Assembly (NCBI GenBank): GCA_022827905.1
Contig: JAJEIQ010000076.1
Location: 86,868-150,867 of the forward strand
Source: Pseudomonadales bacterium
Lineage (GTDB): Bacteria > Pseudomonadota > Gammaproteobacteria > Pseudomonadales > Azotimanducaceae
Direction: 5' to 3'
Length of the DNA stretch: 64,000 nt
Below the pieces are notes generated by a model. It ran no database searches. It saw nothing but the letters and a program-made list of their open reading frames with translations, and was not told the origin of the DNA. The translations under genes were made by a program, and so were the position numbers. Positions 24,433 through 32,471 of this stretch are shown piece after piece (the stretch's first letter is position 1; every line of letters starts with the position of its first letter).

Positions 24433-25536
24433 ATGAGTGAATTGAGCTACCCCTACGCCGACCATCCGGCCCCCGGCACCACCCAGGAGGTGGCGGATGG
24501 CGTGCGTTGGCTCACCATGCCCATGCCGGGTTCGCTCTCACACATCAACCTGTACTTGCTCGAAGATCAGGGCGGCTGGTGGGTGGTCGATACCGGGCTT
24601 AACCTCAAGGAGACCAGCCAATGGTGGCGGGAGGTGTTCCGCCACGAACTCGGCGGGCGACCGGTGAAGGGAGTGATCTGCACCCACATGCATCCCGACC
24701 ACATCGGCCAGTCGAAGATGATCACCGACGAGTACCGATGCCCCCTCTACATGACCCGAACTGAGTACTATCAGGCTCGGGCCTTCTCTAACAGCAGCCC
24801 CGGCCACCATGCCTCCTGGCTGGGCCAGGACTTCTACCTGCGCGCCGGCATGCCCCGCTCCTACTTGGAGGAACTCGCCAATGCCTGGGGCCAACGCCGC
24901 AGCGAAGGCATGGCCATGCCGGAAATGCCCGGCGGCTATCACCGGCTTCAGGACGGCGATGTGCTCACCATCGGCCATCATGATTGGCGGATAGTGGTCG
25001 GTTCCGGCCACTCCCCGGAACACGCCTGCCTGTACTGCGCCGCTCTCAAGGTGATGATTTCAGGGGATCAGATATTGCCGATCATCACGTCCAACGTGAG
25101 CGTCCACCCGACCGAGCCGGACGCCAATCCGCTGAAGGTGTGGATGGAGTCCCACGACCGCTTCCTCAGCACCCCCGACGACACGCTGGTGCTGCCAGCC
25201 CACAACCTGCCCTTCCTCGGCGTTCGCAAGCGCCTGCGCGACCTTATCAGCCATCACGAGGACCGCATGCTGGCCATCGAGGAGCACTGCGTGGAACCCG
25301 CTCTGGCCCGGGACCTGCTGCCGGTGCTCTTCGCCCGCAAGCTCGACTCGCGCCAGATGATGATGGCCTTGGGCGAAGCCATTGCCCACCTGCATCTGCT
25401 GATGCACCGCAACCGCATCGAACGCACCTTGCATGAGGACGGCCAGTACCGATTCACCTCCATCGACCCCGATCTCCCCCGCCGCGCCCATCCGGACGCC
25501 CACGATGCGCCCGATGACGGCCCGATCATGGTCTGA
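24433..25536 (+). CDS. MBL-fold metallo-hydrolase
   Basis: The 367-residue protein has a metallo-beta-lactamase fold: the metal motif THMHPDHIGQ (His85, His87, Asp89, His90), a third ligand region GSGHSPEHACLY, and GDQILP for the bridging aspartate. A C-terminal helical region of about 100 residues (LISHHEDRMLAIEEHC onward) resembles the extra domain of glyoxalase II or lactamase-beta-2-like hydrolases. Substrate unknown, possibly a thioester or lactone. I start at the ATG at 24433 rather than an upstream one at 24367, since the latter precedes the TATAAT box. A small membrane-protein gene follows after 5 bp. Confidence 0.88.
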   Translation: MSELSYPYADHPAPGTTQEVADGVRWLTMPMPGSLSHINLYLLEDQGGWWVVDTGLNLKETSQWWREVFRHELGGRPVKGVICTHMHPDHIGQSKMITDEYRCPLYMTRTEYYQARAFSNSSPGHHASWLGQDFYLRAGMPRSYLEELANAWGQRRSEGMAMPEMPGGYHRLQDGDVLTIGHHDWRIVVGSGHSPEHACLYCAALKVMISGDQILPIITSNVSVHPTEPDANPLKVWMESHDRFLSTPDDTLVLPAHNLPFLGVRKRLRDLISHHEDRMLAIEEHCVEPALARDLLPVLFARKLDSRQMMMALGEAIAHLHLLMHRNRIERTLHEDGQYRFTSIDPDLPRRAHPDAHDAPDDGPIMV

Positions 25537-25541
25537 CGGCG

Positions 25542-25805
25542 GTGGCCTCCGACCCGGCCTTCAAGCGCAAGGTCGCCCAAATCGCCTTCAACACGCTCAA
25601 ATGGGGGCGCGATCACGTGCCGCCGGGGGCACGCACGTTGATCGGCGTGCTGCTCATGGTGGGCGGCGTCTTCGGCTTCCTACCAATCCTCGGCTTCTGG
25701 ATGTTTCCGCTCGGCTTGGCCTTTGCGGCGCTCGACATCCCCCCCGCCCGCCGATGGTTGGATCGGCGGATGGTTCGGCTTCAGGCGGTCGCCAGGGGCG
25801 GTTGA
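25542..25805 (+). CDS. Small membrane protein of unknown function
   Basis: 87 residues from a GTG start, 5 bp behind the metallo-hydrolase gene. Two adjacent hydrophobic segments (TLIGVLLMVGGVFGFLPIL and FWMFPLGLAFAALDI) with a basic end (PPARRWLDRRMVRL) suggest a helical hairpin in the inner membrane. It resembles short uncharacterised transmembrane proteins seen in many proteobacteria. Convergent with the next gene, 1 bp apart. Confidence 0.7.
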   Translation: MASDPAFKRKVAQIAFNTLKWGRDHVPPGARTLIGVLLMVGGVFGFLPILGFWMFPLGLAFAALDIPPARRWLDRRMVRLQAVARGG

Positions 25806-25806
25806 C

Positions 25807-26664
25807 TCAGCCCACGTCCAGCCAATAGCCGCCGCTGTCCAGCCGCTTCACATGACCGGCCGTGGGTGTGGCGAAGTGGGTGCCGATGATCAGGGTGTCC
25901 GCACCCGCGTAGCGTTCGAGCAAGGCCTCCCGGGTCGCCCGGCCTTGGGCTTGGTCGGTGTCGGCGCTGCTGCACCAGTCGGTGCGGGTCATTTGGCAGG
26001 GATGGTGGATGCAGTCGCCGGTGATTAGGGCCTGCTGGTCGCCAGATGCAATCTCGACACTGACATGCCCCGGGGTGTGGCCCGGGGTCGGCTGCAAGCG
26101 CACTTCGTCGCATAGCACGTGGTCGCAAGCCACGAAATCCATCAGGCCGGCGGCGACGATGGGCCGCACGGAATCAGCCAGCACTGGGCCGTAGGTGGAC
26201 TCATCCTCATGGGCGTCCCAATAGGCCCACTCGCGCTCAGCCACCAGATAGCGGGCGTTGGGAAAGGTCGGCAGCCATTCGCCATCCGCCAGCATGGTGT
26301 TCCAGCCGACGTGGTCCACGTGCAGGTGGGTGCAAAGCACGGTGTCGATGGACTCGCGGGGGTAGCCGGCCGCGGCGATGTCGTCCAGGAAGGCGGTTTG
26401 CAGATGGCTCCAGTTGGGAATGCTGCGTTCCTTGTCGTTGCCGATGCAAGTGTCCACCATGATGCGGCGCTCCCCGGTATCGACGATCAGCGCATGAATG
26501 CTCATGATGAGGTTGCCCGCCTCATCCATGAAGTGGGGGGCCATCCAGTCGATGGGCAGGCAGGCTTCCCGGGTGGCGTCCGGCAGAATGAAGCGGCTGC
26601 CGCCGGCGATCTCCATCTCGATGACGCGGGTGATCTTGACGTCCCCAATTTGCCACTGGTTCAT
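25807..26664 (-). CDS. MBL-fold metallo-hydrolase (lactonase-like subclass)
   Basis: 285 residues with the motif THLHVDHVGW (His113, His115, Asp117, His118), the PTPGHTPGHVSVEI ligand segment, and ITGDCIHHPCQM for the bridging aspartate. The layout is that of the AttM/AiiA-like and related single-domain hydrolases; the late IGTHFATPTAGHV supplies the last histidine. Not close in sequence to the other metallo-hydrolase in this region (24433). Substrate unknown. Divergent from the acyl-CoA synthetase gene at 26768. Confidence 0.88.
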   Translation of the reverse strand: MNQWQIGDVKITRVIEMEIAGGSRFILPDATREACLPIDWMAPHFMDEAGNLIMSIHALIVDTGERRIMVDTCIGNDKERSIPNWSHLQTAFLDDIAAAGYPRESIDTVLCTHLHVDHVGWNTMLADGEWLPTFPNARYLVAEREWAYWDAHEDESTYGPVLADSVRPIVAAGLMDFVACDHVLCDEVRLQPTPGHTPGHVSVEIASGDQQALITGDCIHHPCQMTRTDWCSSADTDQAQGRATREALLERYAGADTLIIGTHFATPTAGHVKRLDSGGYWLDVG

Positions 26665-26767
26665 CGGGCGCTTCTCCTACAAGTTGAAAGGGCAATCGCC
26701 ATCTTGCCTGTTGGGGGCGTTCATGCAAAGGTTTGGCTTGACGACTTAGAAGGGAGCAATTGCCATC

Positions 26768-28576
26768 ATGGGACTTCGCGACGTGGCATCGACACTGGCT
26801 CAAGTGCCCGCCCTGCTGGCGCTGAAGAAGGAGCTCAAACCACGCCCCTACGCCGATAAGGACTGCTTCGCCCGCCAGGTGGAAGCCAACGCCGCCCGCT
26901 TTGGCGAGCGCACCGCCATCGTCTTTGAAGGCCGCTCGGTCACTTGGGCCGAGTTCAACGCGCTGGCCAATCGCTACGCCAACCACTTGGCGAGCCAAGG
27001 CGTCGTGCGCGGCGACGTGGTGAGCCTGGTCATGGAGAACCGCATCGAGTTTTTGGCCGTGACTGTGGCGCTGAACAAGCTTGGTGCAACGGCGGCCTTC
27101 ATCAACACCAACCTGCGCGGCCGGCCCCTGGTCCACTGCATCACGGTCACCGAGTCCAAGAAGTGCGTCTTTGGCGAGGAACTAGCGCCTGCCCTGGCGG
27201 AGGTCAAGAGCGAGCTGCCCCTCGCCGAAGGCCATGACTACTTGTTCGTGCCCGACGCAGGCGAGGTGCCCGCACCCAACTGGGCGGCTGATCTTGAGGC
27301 TGAGAGTGCCGCTGCCAGCACCGACAATCCGCCCACGACTGCGGAGAACGCCTTGGGCGACACCGCCATGTACCTGTTCACCTCGGGCACCACGGGTCTG
27401 CCCAAGGCGGCAGTGCTGTCCAACCGCCGCTACCTCGCCAGCGCCGCCATGTCGCACAAGGCCGGACTGAAATGCACCGAAAAGGACCGGCTCTACATCT
27501 GCCTGCCCCTGTACCACGGCACCGGCCTGCTGGTGGGCGTAGGCGCCGCCTTCGGCTCGGGCGCCAGCCTATTCATCCGGCGCAAGTTCTCGGCCAGCAA
27601 CTTCCTTGCCGAAGTGCGCGAGCACCAGACCACCTGCCTGGTGTACATCGGCGAGCTGTGCCGCTACTTGATGAACACACCGGCGGCGGCGGACGACCAC
27701 AACAATCCCCTTAAGCACATGATCGGCAATGGCCTGCGCCCGGATGTCTGGCTGCCGTTCAAGCAGCGCTTCGGCATCAAGCGGATATCGGAGTTCTACG
27801 GTGCCAGCGAGGGCAACGTGGCATTCGCCAACCTGCTCAACAAGGACCGCACCGTCGGCATGACCGCGATGGAAATCGCCTTGGTCGAGTACGACGTGGA
27901 CGCCGATGAGATCGTCAAGGACGATACAGGTCGCTGCATACGGGTGGAGTCCGGCGAGCCGGGGCTGCTGCTCGGCCAAATCAACGAGGAGGCGGCGTTC
28001 GAGGGCTACACCAATCCCGAAGCCACCGAGAAGAAGATACTGCGCAACGCCTTCGAGGAGGGTGACGCCTGGTTCAACACCGGCGACCTGCTCCGGGAAG
28101 TGGAGGCCGGCTTCACCCTCGGCTATCCGCACTATCAATTCGTGGATCGGGTGGGCGACACCTTCCGCTGGAAGTCGGAAAACGTCTCCACCAACGAAGT
28201 CGGTGAAATCATCAACGGGTTCGACGGCATTGAGTTCTGCAACGTCTATGGCGTGGAAGTACCCGGCGCAGACGGTCGGGCCGGCATGGCGGCATTGACG
28301 CTCAGCCCAGGCGTTGAGGCCCTCGATGCCGAGGCTTTCTCCCGCTACGTTGCGAGTGAACTGCCCGCCTACGCCCGCCCCGTCTTTCTGCGGGTGCAGT
28401 CCGACATCGACGTGACCGGCACCTTCAAAATGCTCAAGGGCAACCTGAAGAAGGAAGGCTACGACCTAAGTCAAGTGGCCGAGCCCCTCTATGTGCAGAA
28501 ACCCGGATCAACGACCTACGAGCGGCTTGATCGGTCGTTCGCCGACGCGATCAGGGCGGGTGAAGCCGGATATTGA
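26768..28576 (+). CDS. Long-chain acyl-CoA synthetase of the FATP family
   Basis: 602 residues, an adenylate-forming enzyme that activates fatty acids with ATP and CoA. Motifs: the P-loop TSGTTGLPKAAVLSN, the CLPLYHGTGLL segment, ISEFYGASEGNVAF and the signature GDLLREVEAGF with FVDRVGDTFRWKSENVST, which is the wording of the fatty-acid-transport-protein (FATP/very-long-chain) branch rather than FadD. The ATG at 26768 has GGGAG about 12 nt upstream. Probably acts at the inner face of the membrane on long-chain or bulky acids such as bile-acid-like compounds; the substrate is inference. Confidence 0.9.
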   Translation: MGLRDVASTLAQVPALLALKKELKPRPYADKDCFARQVEANAARFGERTAIVFEGRSVTWAEFNALANRYANHLASQGVVRGDVVSLVMENRIEFLAVTVALNKLGATAAFINTNLRGRPLVHCITVTESKKCVFGEELAPALAEVKSELPLAEGHDYLFVPDAGEVPAPNWAADLEAESAAASTDNPPTTAENALGDTAMYLFTSGTTGLPKAAVLSNRRYLASAAMSHKAGLKCTEKDRLYICLPLYHGTGLLVGVGAAFGSGASLFIRRKFSASNFLAEVREHQTTCLVYIGELCRYLMNTPAAADDHNNPLKHMIGNGLRPDVWLPFKQRFGIKRISEFYGASEGNVAFANLLNKDRTVGMTAMEIALVEYDVDADEIVKDDTGRCIRVESGEPGLLLGQINEEAAFEGYTNPEATEKKILRNAFEEGDAWFNTGDLLREVEAGFTLGYPHYQFVDRVGDTFRWKSENVSTNEVGEIINGFDGIEFCNVYGVEVPGADGRAGMAALTLSPGVEALDAEAFSRYVASELPAYARPVFLRVQSDIDVTGTFKMLKGNLKKEGYDLSQVAEPLYVQKPGSTTYERLDRSFADAIRAGEAGY

Positions 28577-28593
28577 TCCGTTGGCGCACAGCC

Positions 28594-29466
28594 CTAGCCC
28601 TTGATGGCTGAGGCGATCGCCGCGTAGCGGTCGAGCATCGGCAGCACCACATCGGCCGCGGCCGGCGGCAGGCCGAAGACCACGCGGTTGAAGCCCGTCT
28701 CGAAAAGGGACTCTGCCAAGCCCTGCTCGGGGCCGACGCCAAAGATCGTGAAGTCCGGCTCGCCCGTACGTCCGGCCTCCGTCCAAGCGTCTTGGGTGGC
28801 TTGGATGCCCGCCGCATAGTCAACGGCGCCGGAGGCTGCGGCCCGGGCCGGATCCTGGTAAATCGGGAACCAGCCGTCGCCGTATTCGGCGATGCGCCGC
28901 CAAGTCCATCGGGAGGATGCGCCGAGCAGCACCTTTGGGCCGCCGGGCTGCGCCGGCTTGGGGTAGGACCAGATGGGGTCGAAGTCCACGTACTCGCCGT
29001 GGAACTCCGCTTCCTCGTCCGACCAGATGCGCCGCATGGCCAGCACCCGCTCGCGCAGAATCTTCCAGCGGTTGGCGAATTCGACGCCGTGATTGCCCAT
29101 CTCCTCGGCGTTCCAGCCGGCACCGACGCCAAGCAGCAGCCGCCCGCCGGACAGGTGGTCCAGAGTGGCGGCCTGCTTGGCCATCAGGATGGGGTCGCGC
29201 TCGGTGACTAGGCTGATACCGGTGCCTAAGCGCAGCGTCGTGGTGACCGACGCCGCCATGCCTAGGGCGACGAAGGGGTCATGGGTGTGCCAATACTCCT
29301 TGGGCAGGTCGCTGCCGCCGGGCCAGGGAGAAATGCGGCTTGCGGGTATGTGGGTGTGCTCCGGGAAGAACAGCGAGTCGAACCCCCTCGCCTCCGCCTC
29401 TTCGGCGAGCTTCGCCGGCGCGATGGCATAGTCGGTGGGGAACATGACCAATCCGAATGCGGCCAT
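28594..29466 (-). CDS. LLM-class flavin-dependent oxidoreductase
   Basis: 290 residues with a luciferase-like TIM-barrel pattern: LAEEAEARGFDSLFFPEHTH, LRLGTGISLVTERDPI, LSGGRLLLGVGAGWNAEEM and the ASSRWTWRRIAEYGDGWFP region. The combination matches the family annotated as F420-dependent (TIGR03619 type), but most gammaproteobacteria lack F420, so FMN is a possible cofactor. Convergent with the acyl-CoA synthetase gene, 17 bp apart; probably part of the same catabolic neighbourhood. Confidence 0.88.
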   Translation of the reverse strand: MAAFGLVMFPTDYAIAPAKLAEEAEARGFDSLFFPEHTHIPASRISPWPGGSDLPKEYWHTHDPFVALGMAASVTTTLRLGTGISLVTERDPILMAKQAATLDHLSGGRLLLGVGAGWNAEEMGNHGVEFANRWKILRERVLAMRRIWSDEEAEFHGEYVDFDPIWSYPKPAQPGGPKVLLGASSRWTWRRIAEYGDGWFPIYQDPARAAASGAVDYAAGIQATQDAWTEAGRTGEPDFTIFGVGPEQGLAESLFETGFNRVVFGLPPAAADVVLPMLDRYAAIASAIKG

Positions 29467-29524
29467 AGTGAGCCTCCTTAGGAAAGCTAAGTAAAAGAAT
29501 AGGTTGGAGCGATGGAGTCGGCAG

Positions 29525-29893
29525 CTAAATCCTGAACTTCGACATCAGCAGGTCCCGGTAAACCTCGTACTTGGGGTACTGCTCCTCGGTCAGGAGCTCG
29601 CCCATTTGCTCATCCATGCGGCGTTTGAGCCTTTTGGTTCGGGACTTCATCTTGCGATCCATGTTGGTGACGTTGTTGCGGCGCATCAGGTTGTTGAACG
29701 CCTTCATGCGGCCATCCATGAACTCGGCCACATGGCTGCGGAACTGCGCAAGCTGCTCTTCGGTCATGCCGATGTCCACCGCGGCCTTGACCACATCGGG
29801 CTGCATCCAAGGGGGCGTCCGCTGCTGCGCCTCCGCCAAGGCAGGCACCGCAGTGAGGATCAAGAGGATGGCAAAGGTCTTGGCGAGTTTCAT
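29525..29893 (-). CDS. Small secreted helical protein, unknown function
   Basis: 122 residues from the ATG at 29893, which has GGAGG 6 nt upstream. Residues 1-20 are a signal peptide (MKLAKTFAILLILTAVPALA). The mature part is helical and highly charged, with DIGMTEEQLAQFRSHVAEF, a basic middle (DRKMKSRTKRLKRRM) and LLTEEQYPKYEVYRD near the end. The TEEQ repeats recall the LTxxQ motif of periplasmic Spy/CpxP-like proteins, but this is only a weak similarity. Confidence 0.65.
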   Translation of the reverse strand: MKLAKTFAILLILTAVPALAEAQQRTPPWMQPDVVKAAVDIGMTEEQLAQFRSHVAEFMDGRMKAFNNLMRRNNVTNMDRKMKSRTKRLKRRMDEQMGELLTEEQYPKYEVYRDLLMSKFRI

Positions 29894-30001
29894 GCGCTTC
29901 CTCCAACGGGGCTTGGGCATCTAGTTTACTTGACTTAAGGCGGCATAGGCATAAGGTTCAGGTCAAGCAATGCGCCATGCGCCAAGGGAGGACCAACGAC
30001 C

Positions 30002-31090
30002 ATGAACATCGGCTACAACCCGGACTTCAATCCCACCGGCATCGAAGGCGGTGTGGACACCAACCACATCCCCTGGATCGAGCTGCCCCAAGCACCGGGC
30101 CTGTCCATCAAGCCCCTGCGCGCCAGCTACGAGACTGGGATGTTCAGCACGGTGGCGCGCTTGGCCCAAGGCACCAAACTGAACGGCCTCGTGCATCTCG
30201 GCGCCATGGACCTGATGCTGCTCTCGGGCCGCATGACCTACTCGGATGGCCTGTTGACCGGCGATCTGACCCCGGGCGTTTGGGGCTACGTGCCCGCCAA
30301 TGCCAAGATCAACGGCTGGGAGGCTGAAGAGGACACCGAGTTTCTGGCCAACTTCTACGGGCCGGTGGCCTTTCTCGGCGATGACGGGCAATCGGTGGCC
30401 GGTGTCCTCACCAGCCTGGATGTCCAAGCCGCCGCCGAGGCGCGTGGCATCACCTTGGTGCCCAACACGCTGGCTGAGTGCATGCAGCCGCGCCCGCCCG
30501 CCTACCAAGGTCCGCCGGAACCCTTGGCGATTGCCGGCAGCGATGCCGGGGAACTGGTGCGCGCTGCGGAGGCGGTCGCGGACAGTGAGCAGCAGGCCAC
30601 CCATCCACACTTCATCGACACGCGACAGGTGCCTTGGTCAGTCAACCCGGACACCCCGGACCTAGGCCTCAAGGTGTTGCGCGTCAGCGAGGAAACCGGC
30701 GTCGTCTCCCTGATCGTGCGCCACAACGGCGTGGCAGCGCCCCACTATCATCTGGGCGCCGCCGACTTCATGGTGCTCTCCGGGCGCATCGGCTACCGGG
30801 CCGGCCCCCCGGACGGCTACGGCCCCGGCACTTGGTTCTACGAACCGGCAGGCGCACGGCATGACGCCACCCAGCGCATCGGCGAGGACGACCTCATCTA
30901 CACCGCCAATGTCTATGGCCCCCTGCAGTTCGATGAGGGCCGCGACACCCCCATCGCCGCGGTGCTGTCCTGGATGCAGTACAAGGAAATGGCCGACGCC
31001 GCCGGCACCGAGCTGGTGCGCAACGAGTTCCCCCACGATGCTTCGCTGCTCGCTTGGGCACCCATAGGCAGCGAAGGCGCGGCGCTCTAG
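30002..31090 (+). CDS. Two-domain cupin protein, first metal site degenerate
   Basis: 362 residues made of two related cupin halves (about 25-150 and 205-345), each opening with a W-I/S-E/N region and ending with ANFYG or ANVYGPLQF. The second half keeps the metal motif APHYHLGAADFMVLSG (His248, His250) and PAGARH (His287). In the first half the same positions read GLVHLGAMDLMLLSG and PANAKI, leaving one histidine (His65). So only the C-terminal cupin is likely to bind metal. It resembles ChrR-type or acetylacetone-cleaving cupins; reaction unknown. Confidence 0.8.
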   Translation: MNIGYNPDFNPTGIEGGVDTNHIPWIELPQAPGLSIKPLRASYETGMFSTVARLAQGTKLNGLVHLGAMDLMLLSGRMTYSDGLLTGDLTPGVWGYVPANAKINGWEAEEDTEFLANFYGPVAFLGDDGQSVAGVLTSLDVQAAAEARGITLVPNTLAECMQPRPPAYQGPPEPLAIAGSDAGELVRAAEAVADSEQQATHPHFIDTRQVPWSVNPDTPDLGLKVLRVSEETGVVSLIVRHNGVAAPHYHLGAADFMVLSGRIGYRAGPPDGYGPGTWFYEPAGARHDATQRIGEDDLIYTANVYGPLQFDEGRDTPIAAVLSWMQYKEMADAAGTELVRNEFPHDASLLAWAPIGSEGAAL

Positions 31091-31168
31091 AGGGGCTCGC
31101 TGCCTTCACTAGGCTTGGAATCGGCTTCAGAATCTGCCAAGAACGGAATGACGGCGAAAGTTAGCTGA

Positions 31169-31280
31169 TTTAGATAATCTCGGCTAACTTCGGTCAAATT
31201 GGGTGATTGGTCGATCCCGCTACTAAATTAGGGATTGGCCCAAGTTTTGCTACTTTAGATAACTTGGGTTAACTTTGGCA
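31169..31280 (+). repeat. Pair of imperfect 27-28-bp direct repeats before the AAA ATPase gene
   Basis: Copy 1 spans 31169-31196 and copy 2 spans 31254-31280; both start TTTAGATAA and share TAACTT-GG. The second copy ends 3 bp before the ATG at 31284. The whole 31091-31283 spacer is clearly AT-richer than its surroundings and has no coding sequence. Paired repeats directly ahead of a gene suggest an operator for self-regulation, or a remnant of an insertion boundary. Confidence 0.5.
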
Positions 31281-31283
31281 TAA

Positions 31284-32471
31284 ATGGATGCCCGAACAAA
31301 CCCGTATGCGCCTGGTGCCGGCACGCCCCCGCCGGAACTGGCCGGACGCGATGACCTAATTGACGATGCCGCCATCGCCTTGGACCGCATCCGCAACGGC
31401 TTGGCGGCCAAAAGCCTGCTCATGGTCGGGCTTCGAGGCGTCGGCAAAACGGTGCTCTTGAACCGCATGTGCCGGGACGCGGAATGCCGAGGCTTCACCA
31501 CCCTCTTGCTGGAAGCACCGGAGGATCGCTCGCTGCCCAGCTTGCTGGCTGCGCCGCTGCACAGTGCGCTGGTGAAGATGAGCCACCGAGCCGCCGCCGG
31601 GGATGCCGTAAAGCGAGCGCTTCACGCACTCGCGGGATTCGTCGGGGCGATGAAGGTCAATTTCGGCGACATCAGCATTGGCATTGACGTCGAAGCGGAA
31701 CCGGGGGTCGCTGACAGCGGCCACTTGGACTTCGACCTTGGCGATTTACTCACCGCGGTAGGCGAAGCCGCAAATGCCCAGAACACCGCCGTCGTCCTGT
31801 TTATTGACGAGCTGCAATACGTTGAGGAGAACCAGCTCGCCGCATTGATTGCCGCACTTCACCGCGCTGCCCAAAGGCAACTCCCCGTTACGCTCGTCGG
31901 TGCTGGCCTGCCCCAACTCGTGGCCCACGCGGCGGCTGCGAAGTCATACGCCGAACGGCTGTTCAGCTTTCCCGAAATCGGCCCGCTGCCGGAGGACGCG
32001 GCCCGATACGCCCTTGAAGCGCCAGCCAACAAGCACGGCGTCGTCTTTGATCCCGATGCGCTTCAGGCGATCACGCGCCACACCGGATGCTATCCCTACT
32101 TCATTCAGGAGTGGGGCAAACACAGTTGGGATTGCGCCGCGACCTCTCCGATCACCGCGGACGATGTTGCTGCCGCTACGGCCCAAGCAACAGCGGAACT
32201 CGACGCCAGCTTTTTTCGCGCCCGTTTCGACCGCCTAGCCCCATCGGAAAAACGCTACTTGCGGGCCATGGCGGACCTCGGCCCCGGGCCACATCGGTCC
32301 GGAGACATTAGCCGAGTCCTTTCTCGAGGCGTAGGTGCCGTCGCCCCAACCCGAGCCAAGCTCATCGAAAAGGGCATGATCTACAGCCCAGCCCACGGCG
32401 ATACCGGCTTCACGGTGCCTCTGTTCGACGAATACCTCAAGCGGGTGCTTCCTCAATGGCCCTCAGTTTGA
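31284..32471 (+). CDS. AAA/STAND-like ATPase with C-terminal winged helix
   Basis: 395 residues. Walker A is GLRGVGKTVLLNRM (about 49-62), Walker B is VVLFIDELQYV (about 169-179), followed by a sensor-1-like LVGAGLPQL. The C-terminal part (DRLAPSEKRYLRAMADLG, then LIEKGMIYSP) is a predicted winged helix. This Orc1/Cdc6-like or STAND-like layout is common in archaea and bacteria and often sits near mobile or defence genes; function unproven. There is no clear ribosome site, so it may be leaderless. Its 3' end overlaps mcrC by 9 bp on the opposite strand. Confidence 0.75.
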   Translation: MDARTNPYAPGAGTPPPELAGRDDLIDDAAIALDRIRNGLAAKSLLMVGLRGVGKTVLLNRMCRDAECRGFTTLLLEAPEDRSLPSLLAAPLHSALVKMSHRAAAGDAVKRALHALAGFVGAMKVNFGDISIGIDVEAEPGVADSGHLDFDLGDLLTAVGEAANAQNTAVVLFIDELQYVEENQLAALIAALHRAAQRQLPVTLVGAGLPQLVAHAAAAKSYAERLFSFPEIGPLPEDAARYALEAPANKHGVVFDPDALQAITRHTGCYPYFIQEWGKHSWDCAATSPITADDVAAATAQATAELDASFFRARFDRLAPSEKRYLRAMADLGPGPHRSGDISRVLSRGVGAVAPTRAKLIEKGMIYSPAHGDTGFTVPLFDEYLKRVLPQWPSV

